Assembly: GCF_020387415.1 (NCBI RefSeq)
Contig: NZ_JAGWCB010000007.1
Location: 186,001-250,000 of the forward strand
DNA length: 64,000 nt
Direction: 5' to 3'
Origin: Ideonella benzenivorans
Lineage (GTDB): Bacteria > Pseudomonadota > Gammaproteobacteria > Burkholderiales > Burkholderiaceae_C
Every line of letters starts with the position of its first letter. The first letter of the stretch is position 1. Positions 1-9,333 of the stretch are shown here, piece by piece. The position numbers were made by a program, and so were the translations under genes. Below the pieces are notes generated by a model, which saw nothing but the letters and a program-made list of their open reading frames with translations, was not told where the DNA came from and ran no database searches.

Positions 1-1
1 G

Positions 2-409
2 GATGTCTGGGGGCGGCACAGCCACATCCTGCGCAGCCCGCAGGAGGCCCAGGCCTTCCAGCAGCAACTGGACGACCCGGCCTACTTCACCCAGGAACTG
101 GTGCGGGGCACGGTGGAATACACCACCCACCTGATCCGCCGCCGCGGTCAGCTGGTGGCGGAGGTGACGCTGGCGATGCAGTTCCCGTCCGATCTCTTCG
201 TCAAGGGGCCGGAGAAGCCGGTGAACCAGCGGCGCCTGTCCACACCCCACCTGCCGCTGTTGGAACGCATGCTGGCGGCGCTGGACTTCGAAGGTCTGTG
301 CTGCTTCAACTACAAGGAACGGGATGGGGTGCCGATGGTGTTCGAACTGAACCCGCGCTTTGGCGCCAGCCTGTGCAAACCCTTTCCGGCGGTCGTGGCC
401 CGGCTGTGA
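2..409 (+). CDS. ATP-grasp domain protein, C-terminal part (partial)
   Basis: The gene enters from the left edge, and the open frame runs from base 2 to the TGA at 407-409. The visible 135 residues end in a segment with the pattern of the ATP-grasp metal/ATP-binding end: a hydrophobic strand, a Glu, then the Asn-Pro-Arg-Phe-Gly motif (FELNPRFGAS), as in carbamoyl-phosphate-synthase-like ligases. This supports an ATP-dependent carboxylate-amine ligase fold. The substrate cannot be told because the N-terminal and central domains lie outside the window. It ends shortly before the cobalamin riboswitch and is not obviously related to it. Confidence 0.7.
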   Translation, partial: DVWGRHSHILRSPQEAQAFQQQLDDPAYFTQELVRGTVEYTTHLIRRRGQLVAEVTLAMQFPSDLFVKGPEKPVNQRRLSTPHLPLLERMLAALDFEGLCCFNYKERDGVPMVFELNPRFGASLCKPFPAVVARL

Positions 410-440
410 GCCGGCCGGCCAATGTTAAAGTTCGCAGCTG

Positions 441-657
441 TTGGTGCCTGGGCCGTCCGTCGTGACAGCCTGGGGTAAACGGGAAGCAGGAAGACGGATC
501 TCTCCGAGAGATGTCCAACCTGCGCTGCCCCCGCAACGGTAAGCGGACGTGGTGCTGAACAGGGTTCGGTGCTGCCGCTCGTGCTCCCAGTCACTGAGGG
601 TGATCCCCTCGGGAAGACCGCACGGGTCGTTCCGCCAGCCCGGATACCGGCCAACGG
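441..657 (+). promoter_or_regulatory. Cobalamin (AdoCbl-type) riboswitch upstream of btuB
   Basis: The 5' element GGTGCCTGGG lies near 444. The highly conserved core GCTGCCCCCGCAACGGTAA is at about 524-542, a GTCACTGAGGGTGATCCC segment is near 590-607, and the B12 box (GCCAGCCCGGATACCGGCC) is at 634-652. These are in the order expected of a cobalamin riboswitch. It lies in the btuB leader, about 155 bp before the start codon, so B12 excess should repress the uptake and salvage operon. The expression platform (terminator or RBS sequestration) in 657-810 was not resolved. Confidence 0.93.
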
Positions 658-810
658 GGGGCGTGGTGCCAAGGCACTGCGCCATGGGGTGAAGACTGGC
701 GGGGAAGCCGGTCCTCACGTGGCCGTGATGGCTGTCGTGGTTGGTCGTGTCGCCTGGGTTCATCAGGCCCGCCGCCGCCAGCTGCCGGCTCTGTTCGAGA
801 GTTCCTTCAC

Positions 811-2646
811 ATGTTCCTGCGCACGCCTGTCGCGCTCGCCGTGGCGCTGTCCGCGCCCTTGTTCGCGCACGCCCAGACCAGCGGCTCCGCCGACGCCTCC
901 ACCAACGACTACGTCGTCACCGCCAGCCGCATGCCCGAAGCGGCCCGGCAGGCCGTGCGTCCGGTCACCGTCATCACCGCCGAGGACATCCGCCAGGCCG
1001 GGGCCAGTTCCGTCATCGACCTGCTGCGCACCCTGGGCGGCGTCGAGGTGGTCCAGAACGGCGGCCTGGGCAGCGCCAGCAGCGTCTTCATCCGCGGTGC
1101 CAACAGCGACCACACCGTGGTGCTGGTCGATGGCGTGCGCATCGGTTCGGCCACCACCGGCACGGCCGCCTTCGAGGCCATTCCGCTGGCCCTGATCGAC
1201 CGCATCGAGGTGCTGCCCGGTTCGTCCAGCAGCCTCTATGGCTCCGACGCCATCGGTGGCGTGATCCAGATCTTCACCAAGAGCGCGCAGCGTTCGCCGG
1301 GCGCCTCGGTGGCGCTGACCAGTGGCAGCCACGACCTGCGCCAGGCCACCGCCAGCTACGCGGCCCAGGTGGCCGAAGGCACGCAGCTGTCGCTGGGCCT
1401 GAGCTACCTGAGCACCGATGGCATCAATGCCACCGTGCCCTCCAACGCCTCTTACTACACGCCCGACCGCGATGGCTTTCTGCAGCGCAGCGGCCAGCTC
1501 AAGCTGACCCAGCAGGTGACGGCAGACCATGAGCTGGGTCTGCAGTGGCTGCGCAGCAGCGACAAGACCCACTACGACGCCTACGGCCCGGAGGACGCCT
1601 ACGCCCAATCGGTCACCCAGACCCTGGGCGCGCACTGGAACGCCCAGTTCACCCAGGCCTGGCGCAGCGAGCTGAGCGTGGCTCGCTCCTTCGACCAGTA
1701 CGAGGACGTCAGCAGCTACCCCAGCCAGTTCAACACCCGGCAGGACCAGGCCAGCTGGCTCAACCGCCTGCCGGCCTTCGGTGGCACGGCCACCGTAGGC
1801 CTGGAGTGGCTCAAGCAGGCGGTGGACGGCAGCACGGCCTACGATGTGGATGAGCGAACCACCCGCAGCGGCATGCTGGGCTGGAAGGGGCAGTTCGGCG
1901 CCCATTCCCTGCAGGCCGATGTGCGCGAAGACCGCAACAGCCAGTTCGGCCACCACACCACCGGCCAGTTGGCCTGGGGCTGGCAGTTCGACACCGACTG
2001 GCGGCTGCGCGCGGCCTGGGGCAGCGCCTTCCATGCGCCGACCTTCAACTACCTCTACTACCCCGGTTTCGGCAACCCGGACCTCAAGCCCGAGAAGTCC
2101 GACAGTTATGAACTGGGCCTGGACGGCAAGCTGGCGGGCCTGGAGCTGGGCGCCACGGTGTTCGACAACCACATCCGCGACCTGATCGCGGCCGATGGCA
2201 CCACCGACTGGACGCCCGCCAACATCAACAAGGCCCGCATCACCGGGGTGAGCCTGAAGGCCGGTGGCGCGCTGATCGACCGCGACACCCGCTTCAAGCT
2301 CAACCTGACCTGGCAGGACCCGAAGAACGACGAAACCGACCAGTTGTTGCGCCGTCGGGCCCGTCTGTTCGGGGGGCTGCACCTGACCCACACCGCCGGT
2401 CCGGCCCAGATCGGCACCGACCTGAGCTGGGTGGGGCGTCGCTTCGACTCCAACGACCAGGCCGCCGGCACCGCCATGGGCGCCTATGGGCTGGTGGCCC
2501 TGTTCGGCAGTTGGACCTTCACGCCCGAGTGGCGCCTGGAAGCGCGGGTGAACAACCTGGGGGACAAGCGCTACACCACGGCCCAGGGCTACAACGCGCC
2601 GGGCCGCGAAGGGCAGGTGACCCTGCGCTGGACGCCGGCCTTCTGA
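811..2646 (+). CDS. btuB: TonB-dependent vitamin B12 outer-membrane receptor BtuB
   Basis: This 611-residue protein is the usual length for BtuB. It has an N-terminal signal peptide (about residues 1-21, ending FAHAQ) and a TonB-box-like segment around YVVTASRM. A plug domain follows (VIDLLRTLGGVEV, VFIRGANSDHTVVLVDGVR, LYGSDAIGGVIQI), then a 22-strand-type barrel ending in the C-terminal aromatic signature (RWTPAF). It should import cobalamin across the outer membrane using TonB energy. The cobalamin riboswitch upstream and the btuC/btuD and cob genes downstream make the B12 substrate assignment strong. Confidence 0.93.
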   Translation: MFLRTPVALAVALSAPLFAHAQTSGSADASTNDYVVTASRMPEAARQAVRPVTVITAEDIRQAGASSVIDLLRTLGGVEVVQNGGLGSASSVFIRGANSDHTVVLVDGVRIGSATTGTAAFEAIPLALIDRIEVLPGSSSSLYGSDAIGGVIQIFTKSAQRSPGASVALTSGSHDLRQATASYAAQVAEGTQLSLGLSYLSTDGINATVPSNASYYTPDRDGFLQRSGQLKLTQQVTADHELGLQWLRSSDKTHYDAYGPEDAYAQSVTQTLGAHWNAQFTQAWRSELSVARSFDQYEDVSSYPSQFNTRQDQASWLNRLPAFGGTATVGLEWLKQAVDGSTAYDVDERTTRSGMLGWKGQFGAHSLQADVREDRNSQFGHHTTGQLAWGWQFDTDWRLRAAWGSAFHAPTFNYLYYPGFGNPDLKPEKSDSYELGLDGKLAGLELGATVFDNHIRDLIAADGTTDWTPANINKARITGVSLKAGGALIDRDTRFKLNLTWQDPKNDETDQLLRRRARLFGGLHLTHTAGPAQIGTDLSWVGRRFDSNDQAAGTAMGAYGLVALFGSWTFTPEWRLEARVNNLGDKRYTTAQGYNAPGREGQVTLRWTPAF

Positions 2647-2671
2647 GCCACGGAGCACGGGAGCACCGACC

Positions 2672-3442
2672 ATGACCCTGCGCCCGCCCACCGAGCCCCC
2701 GCGCTGGCGGCGCGTCGGGCTGCCGCGTGCGGGCGGGGTGTTGGCGGTGTTGGCGTTGCACGGCGTGGCCGTGGCCGCCTGGTGGCTGGGCCTGCGGGCG
2801 GCGCCCCCGGCCGCGGCGGCCCCGGAGCGGGTCGGCCAGCTGGTGATGCTGAGTTGGCCGGTGGCGGCCGCTTTGCCGGTGCCCGCAGCGCCGGCGGTGC
2901 CGGCCCCTGCGCCAGCCCACCGGGCCGGTCGCACGGTGGCGCCCTCGACCACGCCCTCGCTGTCGGTGCCTGCCGCCACCCGGTCTTCGGCCCCCGTGGG
3001 CCCGAGCCACGACCAGCCCCCGCTGGCGACGGCGGGGGCGCCGGGCGCCGGTCCGCAGACATCGCCCGCCGCCTCGCAGGGTGGCACCACCGCCGTGGCC
3101 ATGGCCGCGCCGGCCTCGGTGGCGGCGCCGGTGTCCCATCCACCGCGTGCCTTGGCGGGTAACCCGCTGCCCGCCTACCCGGAGGCCGCCCGCGAGGACG
3201 GCCTGGAAGGCTCGGTCCGCCTGGCGGTGGACGTGGATGCGCTGGGCCACGTGACCAGCGTGCGCTGGGACCGCCGCTCCGGCGTGATGCTGTTGGACGT
3301 GGCCGCGCGGGACGCGGTGCGCCAGTGGCGCTTCGAGCCCGCGCGCCATGCGGGCCAGGCCGTGTCCGCCACTGTGGCGGTGACCCTGCAATTCCGGCTG
3401 GACGCCCCGGTGCGCTGGCTGGCCCAAGCCGATAGCCGATGA
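2672..3442 (+). CDS. TonB-family energy transducer
   Basis: This 256-residue protein has a single N-terminal membrane segment (about residues 20-43) and a long Pro/Ala-rich linker through the periplasm. A TonB C-terminal domain occupies about residues 165-250 (YPEAAREDGLEGSVRLAVDV, then the QWRFEPA motif). It should couple the proton-motive force to an outer-membrane receptor, most simply BtuB 25 bp upstream. A GGGAG ribosome-binding site precedes the ATG. Its stop overlaps the start of the permease gene (ATGA), so the two are translationally coupled. ExbB and ExbD are not in the window, so they must be supplied elsewhere. Confidence 0.85.
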   Translation: MTLRPPTEPPRWRRVGLPRAGGVLAVLALHGVAVAAWWLGLRAAPPAAAAPERVGQLVMLSWPVAAALPVPAAPAVPAPAPAHRAGRTVAPSTTPSLSVPAATRSSAPVGPSHDQPPLATAGAPGAGPQTSPAASQGGTTAVAMAAPASVAAPVSHPPRALAGNPLPAYPEAAREDGLEGSVRLAVDVDALGHVTSVRWDRRSGVMLLDVAARDAVRQWRFEPARHAGQAVSATVAVTLQFRLDAPVRWLAQADSR

Positions 3443-4461
3443 TCCTTCACCGTCCCGTCACCCTGGCGCGCGCCCTGGCCGTCTGCGGCGCGCTGCTCGC
3501 ACTTGGCGTGCTGGTGCTGGTCTGGTCGCTGGCCAGCGGCAGCGATGCGCTGTCCTGGGCCGACCTGCCGCGCCTGCTGCTGTCGCCCGACGACAGCACC
3601 GCCTCGGAGATCCTGCACCGGCTGCGCCTGCCGCGCGCGCTGGCGGCGCTCAGCACCGGCGCCTTGCTGGCCTTGTCCGGGGCCTTGATGCAGGTGCTGC
3701 TGCGCAACCCGCTGGCCGATCCGTATGTGCTGGGCCTGTCGGGCACGGCCGCGCTGGGCGCCTTGCTGATGCTGGCGCTGGGCTGCAGTTTTCTGGCGGT
3801 GCAGGCCGGGGCGTTCGTGGGCGCGCTGGCGGCCATCGCCATCGTGTTCCTGCTGGCCCGGCACGACCTGGGCCGGCTGGAGGCCACCAGCAGCCAGGAC
3901 AGCACGCCGCGCCTGCTGCTGACCGGCGTGATGCTGTCCTCCATGGCCATGGCCGGCGTCAGCCTGGTGCTGAGCCTGGCCCCCAATGAACAACTGCGCG
4001 GCATGCTGTTCTGGATGATGGGCGACCTCTCCGGCGCGGATGTGCCGGCCACCGTGCTGCTGCTGCCGGTGCTGCTGCTGGCCTTGCTGCTGCCCTTCGG
4101 GCGCGATCTGAACCTGCTGCTGCGCGGCCCGGGCCCGGCGCAGATGCTGGGTGTGCCGGTGCGGCGGGTGCGGGCGCTGATCTATCTGTGCGCCTCGGCG
4201 GCCGCGGCCACCGCCGTCACCGTCGCCGGCTCGGTCGGTTTCGTCGGCCTGGTGGTGCCGCACGCATTGCGCCTGCTGCTGGGCAACGACCAGCGCCTGC
4301 TGCTGCCGGCCAGCGCGCTGACCGGGGCCGCCTTTCTGCTGGCCGCCGACACCCTGGCCCGCACCCTGGCCGACCCGCTGCAACTGCCGGTGGGCGTCAT
4401 CACCGCCCTGGTGGGCGCGCCCACCTTCATCGTGCTGCTGACGCGGCGGGGGCGGGCATGA
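3439..4461 (+). CDS. btuC: FecCD-family cobalamin ABC permease BtuC
   Basis: This 340-residue protein is rich in hydrophobic helices and carries typical FecCD/BtuC signatures: LRLPRALAALSTGALLALSG near residue 55, QVLLRNPLADPYVLG near 78, and GSVGFVGLVVPHALRLLLG near 260. It would form the inner-membrane channel for cobalamin. It overlaps the TonB-like gene by 4 bp and the ATPase gene by 4 bp. FecCD permeases also move haem and siderophores, so the B12 role rests on the riboswitch and neighbours. The periplasmic partner BtuF is not found here. Confidence 0.88.
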   Translation: MILHRPVTLARALAVCGALLALGVLVLVWSLASGSDALSWADLPRLLLSPDDSTASEILHRLRLPRALAALSTGALLALSGALMQVLLRNPLADPYVLGLSGTAALGALLMLALGCSFLAVQAGAFVGALAAIAIVFLLARHDLGRLEATSSQDSTPRLLLTGVMLSSMAMAGVSLVLSLAPNEQLRGMLFWMMGDLSGADVPATVLLLPVLLLALLLPFGRDLNLLLRGPGPAQMLGVPVRRVRALIYLCASAAAATAVTVAGSVGFVGLVVPHALRLLLGNDQRLLLPASALTGAAFLLAADTLARTLADPLQLPVGVITALVGAPTFIVLLTRRGRA

Positions 4462-5276
4462 GCCGGGCGCTGCAGGCCGTGCCCGGCGCGCCCTTGCTGG
4501 CGGCCCAGGGCCTGGGCGTGCAGGTGCCGGGGGCCCGGGGTGAGGCCCCGCGCTGGTTGCTGCGCGGCCTGACGCTGGCGGTGCAGCCCGGCCAGTGCTG
4601 GGCGCTGCTGGGGCGCAATGGCGCCGGCAAAACCCAACTGCTGCACACGCTGGCCGGGGCCCGCGCGCCGGCCGTGGGCACGCTGGCCGTCGCCGGTCAG
4701 CCGCTGGCGGCCTGGCCGTTGGGCGCGCTGGCCTGCTGGCGCGGCTACGTGCCCCAGCAGGTGGTGGACGCCTTTCCGGCGCCGGTGCTGGACGTGGTGC
4801 TGCAGGGCCGGCACCCGCACCTGTCGCGCTGGCACTGGGAGGGCGAGACCGACGAGGCCCTGGCCCGCGCCGCGCTGGCCCGGGTCGGCCTGGCCGGCTG
4901 GGAGGCGCGCGACGTGACCACCCTGTCCGGTGGTGAACGCCAGCGCGTGGCGCTGGCCACGCTGCTGACCCAGGACCCGCCGCTGGCGCTGCTGGACGAA
5001 CCGCTGGCCCACCTGGACCTGGCGCAGCAGCTGCGCATGCTGGACCTGCTGGGCGAGGACGTGCGCAGCGGCCGCCGGGCGCTGATCGTCTCCATCCACG
5101 ACCTGAGCCTGGCGCAGCGCGTGGCCACCCATGCCCTGCTGCTGGACGGGCAGGGCGGGCCGGCGCTGGCGGGGCCGGTGGCCGAGGTGATGCGCGAGGA
5201 CACGCTCTCCGCCGCCTTCGACCACCCCCTGCGCCGCCGTGAAATGGACGGCCACATCTGGTGGCTGCCCGCCTGA
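4458..5276 (+). CDS. btuD: Cobalamin ABC transporter ATPase BtuD
   Basis: This 272-residue ABC ATPase has Walker A GRNGAGKT, a Q-loop near VPQQV, the signature LSGGERQRV, Walker B LALLDEPLAHLD and the switch histidine in SIHDLSLA. The ATG at 4458 overlaps the permease stop (ATGA) and gives a normal-length protein; longer upstream readings of the frame lie inside the permease gene and are not credible. It would power cobalamin import with the permease. ABC ATPases of the FecCD type are hard to tell apart, so the substrate is inferred from the operon. Confidence 0.88.
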   Translation: MSRALQAVPGAPLLAAQGLGVQVPGARGEAPRWLLRGLTLAVQPGQCWALLGRNGAGKTQLLHTLAGARAPAVGTLAVAGQPLAAWPLGALACWRGYVPQQVVDAFPAPVLDVVLQGRHPHLSRWHWEGETDEALARAALARVGLAGWEARDVTTLSGGERQRVALATLLTQDPPLALLDEPLAHLDLAQQLRMLDLLGEDVRSGRRALIVSIHDLSLAQRVATHALLLDGQGGPALAGPVAEVMREDTLSAAFDHPLRRREMDGHIWWLPA

Positions 5277-5285
5277 AAGCCCCCG

Positions 5286-5915
5286 ATGCCGGACCACGAC
5301 ACCCCGACCGACCCCGCCGCCACCGAGGCCCGCCACCAGGCCAAGATGCAGCGCCACAAGGCCGCGGTCGATGCCCGCATCGCCCGCGCCGACCAGGACG
5401 CCGGCCTGCTGCTGGTGCTGACCGGCCCCGGCAAGGGCAAGAGCAGCTCGGCCTTCGGCATGGTGGCCCGCACGCTGGGGCATGGCGGCAAGGTGGGCGT
5501 GGTGCAGTTCATCAAGGGCGCCATCCCGACCGGGGAGGAGCGCTTCTTCCGCCGCTTCCCCGACGAGGTCGAGTTCCACGTCACCGGCGAAGGCTTCACC
5601 TGGGAGACCCAGAACCGCGCCCGTGACATCGCGCGTGTCGAGGCCGGCTGGGCCATCGCCCGCGGCCTGCTGCAGCGTCCGGACATCGCGCTGGTGGTGC
5701 TGGACGAACTCAACATCGTGCTCGCGCACGATTACCTGCCGGTGGCCACCGTGCTGGCCGACCTGGCCGCCCGCCCGGCCGGGCAGCATGTGGTCGTCAC
5801 CGGGCGCGGCGCCCCCGCGGCCCTGCTGGACGCCGCCCACACCGTCAGCGAGCTCAAGGTCGTCAAGCACGCCTTCAAGCAGGGCATCCGCGCCCAGGCC
5901 GGCATCGAATACTGA
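5286..5915 (+). CDS. cobO: Cob(I)yrinic acid a,c-diamide adenosyltransferase (CobO/BtuR type)
   Basis: This 209-residue protein has the P-loop TGPGKGKSSSAFGM near residue 47 and the conserved segments VVQFIKGA, GEGFTWETQN and VLDELN that define the CobA/CobO/BtuR family. It transfers the 5'-deoxyadenosyl group of ATP to reduced corrinoid, making the adenosylated form needed for salvage or synthesis. It starts 9 bp after btuD and is followed by cobT, so it belongs to the riboswitch-controlled B12 operon. The length matches the family. Confidence 0.94.
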   Translation: MPDHDTPTDPAATEARHQAKMQRHKAAVDARIARADQDAGLLLVLTGPGKGKSSSAFGMVARTLGHGGKVGVVQFIKGAIPTGEERFFRRFPDEVEFHVTGEGFTWETQNRARDIARVEAGWAIARGLLQRPDIALVVLDELNIVLAHDYLPVATVLADLAARPAGQHVVVTGRGAPAALLDAAHTVSELKVVKHAFKQGIRAQAGIEY

Positions 5916-5942
5916 ATCACCGCTCACCGAGAACCACACACC

Positions 5943-6989
5943 ATGACCACCTTCCACGTTGAGATCCCCGCCCTGCCCAGCGCGCTGGACGCCGCGCTGC
6001 AGCACAAGATCGACACCAAGACCAAGCCGCTGGGCGCGCTGGGCCGGCTGGAGTCGCTGGCCTTCCAGATCGGCCGGGTGCAGCAGACGCTGACGCCGCG
6101 CCTGTCGCAGCCGCGCGTGCTGGTGTTCGCCGGCGACCACGGCATCGCGCTGGAAGGTGTCAGCGCCTATCCGCAGGACGTGACCTGGCAGATGGTGATG
6201 AACTTCCTGGCCGGCGGGGCCGCCGTCAACGTGCTGGCCCGTGACCAGGGCCTGTCGGTGCAGGTGGTGGATGCCGGCGTGAACCACGACTTCGGTGGCC
6301 TGCCGGGCCTGGTGCACGCCAAGATCGCCCCGGGCACCGCCAACAGCGCGGTGCAGCCCGCGATGACGCTGGCCCAGGCCGTGCAGGCGCTGGAGACCGG
6401 CCGCGCCATGGCCCGTCAGGCCCGCGAGCAGGGCTGCAACGTGCTGGCCTTCGGCGAGATGGGCATTGCCAACACCAGCGCGGCCTCGCTGCTGCTGCAC
6501 AAGCTGGCCGACGTGCCGCTGGACGTGGCCACCGGCCGCGGCACCGGGGTGGACGAGGCCGGTCTGCAGCGCAAGCAGGCGGTGCTGGCCCGCGCGGCGG
6601 CCCGCACCGGCGCGCTGCGCGACCAGCCGCTGCAGGCGCTGGCCGAGTACGGCGGTTTCGAGATCGCGATGATGGCCGGCGCCATGCTGGGCGCGGCCGA
6701 AGCCGGCATGCTGGTGCTGGTCGACGGCTTCATCACCAGCAGCGCGATGCTGGTGGCCTCGCGCCTGGCGCCGGCCGTGCTGCAGTACGCGGTGTTCGCC
6801 CACCAGTCGGCCGAGCGCGGCCACCAGGCCATGCTGCAGGCCATGCAGGCCCAGCCGCTGATGATGCTGGACCTGCGCCTGGGCGAAGGCACGGGCGCGG
6901 TGCTGGCCTATGGCCTGGTGCGCGCCGCGGTGGCCTTCCTCAACGAGATGGCCAGCTTCGAGTCGGCCGGCGTGTCCAACAAGGACTGA
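5943..6989 (+). CDS. cobT: Nicotinate-nucleotide--dimethylbenzimidazole phosphoribosyltransferase CobT
   Basis: This 348-residue protein is the standard length for CobT. It has the recognisable [11 protein letters not shown] segment near residue 26, [17 protein letters not shown] near 60, the [12 protein letters not shown] motif near 175, the [12 protein letters not shown] motif near 200, and the glutamate in [11 protein letters not shown] near 318 that acts as catalytic base in the family. It activates the lower-ligand base to alpha-ribazole phosphate for the cobalamin nucleotide loop. It lies 27 bp after cobO. Later nucleotide-loop genes (cobS, cobU, cobC) are not present downstream. Confidence 0.95.
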   Translation: MTTFHVEIPALPSALDAALQHKIDTKTKPLGALGRLESLAFQIGRVQQTLTPRLSQPRVLVFAGDHGIALEGVSAYPQDVTWQMVMNFLAGGAAVNVLARDQGLSVQVVDAGVNHDFGGLPGLVHAKIAPGTANSAVQPAMTLAQAVQALETGRAMARQAREQGCNVLAFGEMGIANTSAASLLLHKLADVPLDVATGRGTGVDEAGLQRKQAVLARAAARTGALRDQPLQALAEYGGFEIAMMAGAMLGAAEAGMLVLVDGFITSSAMLVASRLAPAVLQYAVFAHQSAERGHQAMLQAMQAQPLMMLDLRLGEGTGAVLAYGLVRAAVAFLNEMASFESAGVSNKD

Positions 6990-6994
6990 GCCCG

Positions 6995-8299
6995 GTGGCC
7001 GCCTGCCGCGCACTGATGGTCAGCGCCCCGGCCTCTGGCCAGGGCAAGACCACCGTGACCGCCGCGCTGGCCCGCCTGTGGCGCCGCCAGGGCTGGCGGG
7101 TGCGGGTGTTCAAGACCGGGCCGGACTTTCTGGACCCGATGATCCATGCCCGCGCCAGCGGTCAGCCTTGCTGGCAGCTGGACCTGTGGATGGGCGGCGA
7201 GGCCCACTGCCGCCGCCTGCTGGCCGAGGCGGCGCAGCGCAATGACATCGTGCTGGTGGAAGGCGTGATGGGCCTGTTTGACGGCACCCCCAGCAGCGCC
7301 GACCTGGCCCAGACCTTCGATCTGCCCGTGCTGGCCGTGGTGGAAGCCGCCGCGATGGCCCAGACCTTTGGCGCGCTGGCGCTGGGCCTGCAGCAATACC
7401 GGCCGGGCCTGCCGTTCAGCGGCGTGCTGGCCAACCGGGTGGGCAGCCCCGGCCATGCGCAGATGCTGCGCGAGAGCCTGCCGCCCGGCCTGACCTGGTA
7501 CGGCGCGCTGCCGCGCGAGGCGGGCTTTGAGCTGCCCTCCCGCCATCTGGGCCTGGTGCAGGCCGACGAGCTGGCCGACCTGGACGCCCGGCTGGACCGG
7601 GCCGCCGATGCCCTGGCCGCGCTGGACCTGCCCTTGCCGCCCGTGGTGGACTGGGCGCCGCCCGCACCCGACCCGGACGCGGCCGTCTATGCCGCCGCCC
7701 CGCTGGCCGGCCAGTGCATCGCCATCGCCCGCGACGCGGCCTTCGCCTTCCTGTACCCCGCCAATGTGGACGTGCTGCAGCGCCTGGGCGCCGGCATCTG
7801 CTTCTTCTCCCCGCTGGCCGGCGAGCCGGTGCCCACCGGCGCCACCGCGGTCTACCTGCCCGGCGGCTACCCGGAGCTGCATGCCGCCACGCTGGCCGCC
7901 CAGCACGGCGTGCGCGACAGCCTGGCGGCCCACTGCGCCGCCGGCCGGCCGCTGGTGGCCGAATGCGGCGGCATGCTGGCGCTGGCCGACGGCCTGACCG
8001 ACGCGCAGGGCGTGCGCCATGCCGGCTGGGGCCTGCTGCCCGGCGAAGCCTGCATGCGCCCGCGGCTGGTCAACCTGGGCCTGCAGTCAGTGGATCTGCC
8101 CGAAGGCCCGGTGCGGGGCCACACCTTCCACCACGCCACTTTTGAGAGCCCGCTGACACCGATCGCCCAGACCCGGGCCCAGCGCCAGCACGGCCGACCC
8201 GAGGCCGTCTACCGCCAGGGACGCCTGCAGGCCAGCTTTCTGCACGCCTATTTCCCCAGCGCGCCGGCGGCGGTGGCGGGGTGGTTTGCGGTGGGGTGA
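6995..8299 (+). CDS. cobB: Cobyrinate a,c-diamide synthase CobB
   Basis: This 434-residue protein starts with GTG, 5 bp after cobT. The N-terminal ATP-dependent amidoligase domain has the P-loop SAPASGQGKTTVTAALA and the segment FKTGPDFLDP. The C-terminal class I glutamine amidotransferase domain has YLPGGYPELHA and the nucleophile cysteine in VAECGGMLAL, with a histidine in HGR/HAYF near the end. It amidates side chains a and c of cobyrinic acid (or the hydrogenobyrinate analogue) using glutamine. It is the last recognisable gene of the B12 operon; no terminator with a T-run is visible downstream. Confidence 0.93.
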   Translation: MAACRALMVSAPASGQGKTTVTAALARLWRRQGWRVRVFKTGPDFLDPMIHARASGQPCWQLDLWMGGEAHCRRLLAEAAQRNDIVLVEGVMGLFDGTPSSADLAQTFDLPVLAVVEAAAMAQTFGALALGLQQYRPGLPFSGVLANRVGSPGHAQMLRESLPPGLTWYGALPREAGFELPSRHLGLVQADELADLDARLDRAADALAALDLPLPPVVDWAPPAPDPDAAVYAAAPLAGQCIAIARDAAFAFLYPANVDVLQRLGAGICFFSPLAGEPVPTGATAVYLPGGYPELHAATLAAQHGVRDSLAAHCAAGRPLVAECGGMLALADGLTDAQGVRHAGWGLLPGEACMRPRLVNLGLQSVDLPEGPVRGHTFHHATFESPLTPIAQTRAQRQHGRPEAVYRQGRLQASFLHAYFPSAPAAVAGWFAVG

Positions 8300-8494
8300 A
8301 GGCCTTGGGTGGGGACAGGCAGGGATGCCTGTTGGATCCCGCGTGAGACGGCCGTTGGTTCACCGACGGCTTCACCAGCCAGACCCGCGTGCTCACCGCG
8401 CTCCTCGACCAGGCGCGCATCGCTGGCCGAGGCATTGGAGCGGCGCTCAGGCCTGACCAGGCCACCTGCATTCACCGAATTCTTCGCAGAGCGC

Positions 8495-9073
8495 TCAATC
8501 ACCCGGCGCCTGATAATTGGCCAGAAGAAAAATACGCCGCAGGAGAATCACTGCAAGAGCCAAAAAAGCTGCTAAAAGTTGGCAGAGCATGAAAAGAAGC
8601 AGCGGCCCCATGTCGTGCATTTCACTCCAGGTCCGCCCCATGCCTCCCGGCAACGCGAGGAGGCCGAGAAGCGGCGTTGTCATGCATAGCAGAAAGGTGA
8701 GATATGTTTGCAACGATTTCCTTGGCCTGATCTCTGCTGAAGACATTTCTTCCGGCTTGGTTTTTTCGCCGCATTTCCTCATCCAAAAAAAGAATGCAAC
8801 TTCTAGAAATGCCGCGCCGCTTGCAATGCAGGCAATAGCCAAAACTGCAGTTTCTATTGCAGTTTCTTCGGCATAAGCGGGATTGGTAATTTGAAGCAGT
8901 GCGCCTGTTAAGTTTGCTAAAAAGGAGAAGATGCTAGAGTAAAATATGAAAGGCAGTAACTTGTTGGAGAAATAAATCTGTATTTTATTAAGCCTAAATA
9001 TAATTGATTGACTATTATTTTGCGGGTGAAAAGTCAGTGTGAAATACTCTGCATCACCATTTCGAAAGAACAC
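8495..9073 (-). CDS. Hypothetical multi-pass membrane protein, AT-rich
   Basis: This 192-residue protein is of no family I recognise. It has about four hydrophobic segments: around residues 38-60, 72-98, 122-145 and 152-180. A charged, Lys/Glu-rich loop lies between the second and third, and the N-terminus is rich in Asn/Gln/Phe. Base composition is strikingly lower in GC than in every neighbour, and codon use is AT-ending, which suggests recent transfer. It lies next to an IS110 remnant, which supports a mobile origin. No close neighbour suggests a role. Confidence 0.6.
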   Translation of the reverse strand: MFFRNGDAEYFTLTFHPQNNSQSIIFRLNKIQIYFSNKLLPFIFYSSIFSFLANLTGALLQITNPAYAEETAIETAVLAIACIASGAAFLEVAFFFWMRKCGEKTKPEEMSSAEIRPRKSLQTYLTFLLCMTTPLLGLLALPGGMGRTWSEMHDMGPLLLFMLCQLLAAFLALAVILLRRIFLLANYQAPGD

Positions 9074-9333
9074 CGGCCCTCCCTTTTTAATAGGTTTTCA
9101 AAAACTTGATTGTTCAATTGTAAATCAACAGTTGGCACGAAAATAGGCGTTCGCCCAGCACTTCGTCGAATATCATTGCATGTACCGCGTTGTACGTAGG
9201 TGGACGCCCGGAACAGAAGGCTGTTCAACCACCACCACCAGGTGAACCCGCTGGGCTACAGGCGCACCGAAGCCCCATCACCTTCGACAACGCACTGGTC
9301 AGACCGCGACCGTCTGACTTAAACCTACTGGCC

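Noticed and set aside
763-3102. 779-residue minus-strand open frame opposite btuB and the TonB-like gene
   Set aside because: Low-complexity Gly/Ala/Val/Arg translation with no domain; an antisense shadow of high-GC coding sequence.
8248-8502. Short minus-strand frame between cobB and the AT-rich membrane gene
   Set aside because: No start signal, no recognisable family and a composition unlike either neighbour.
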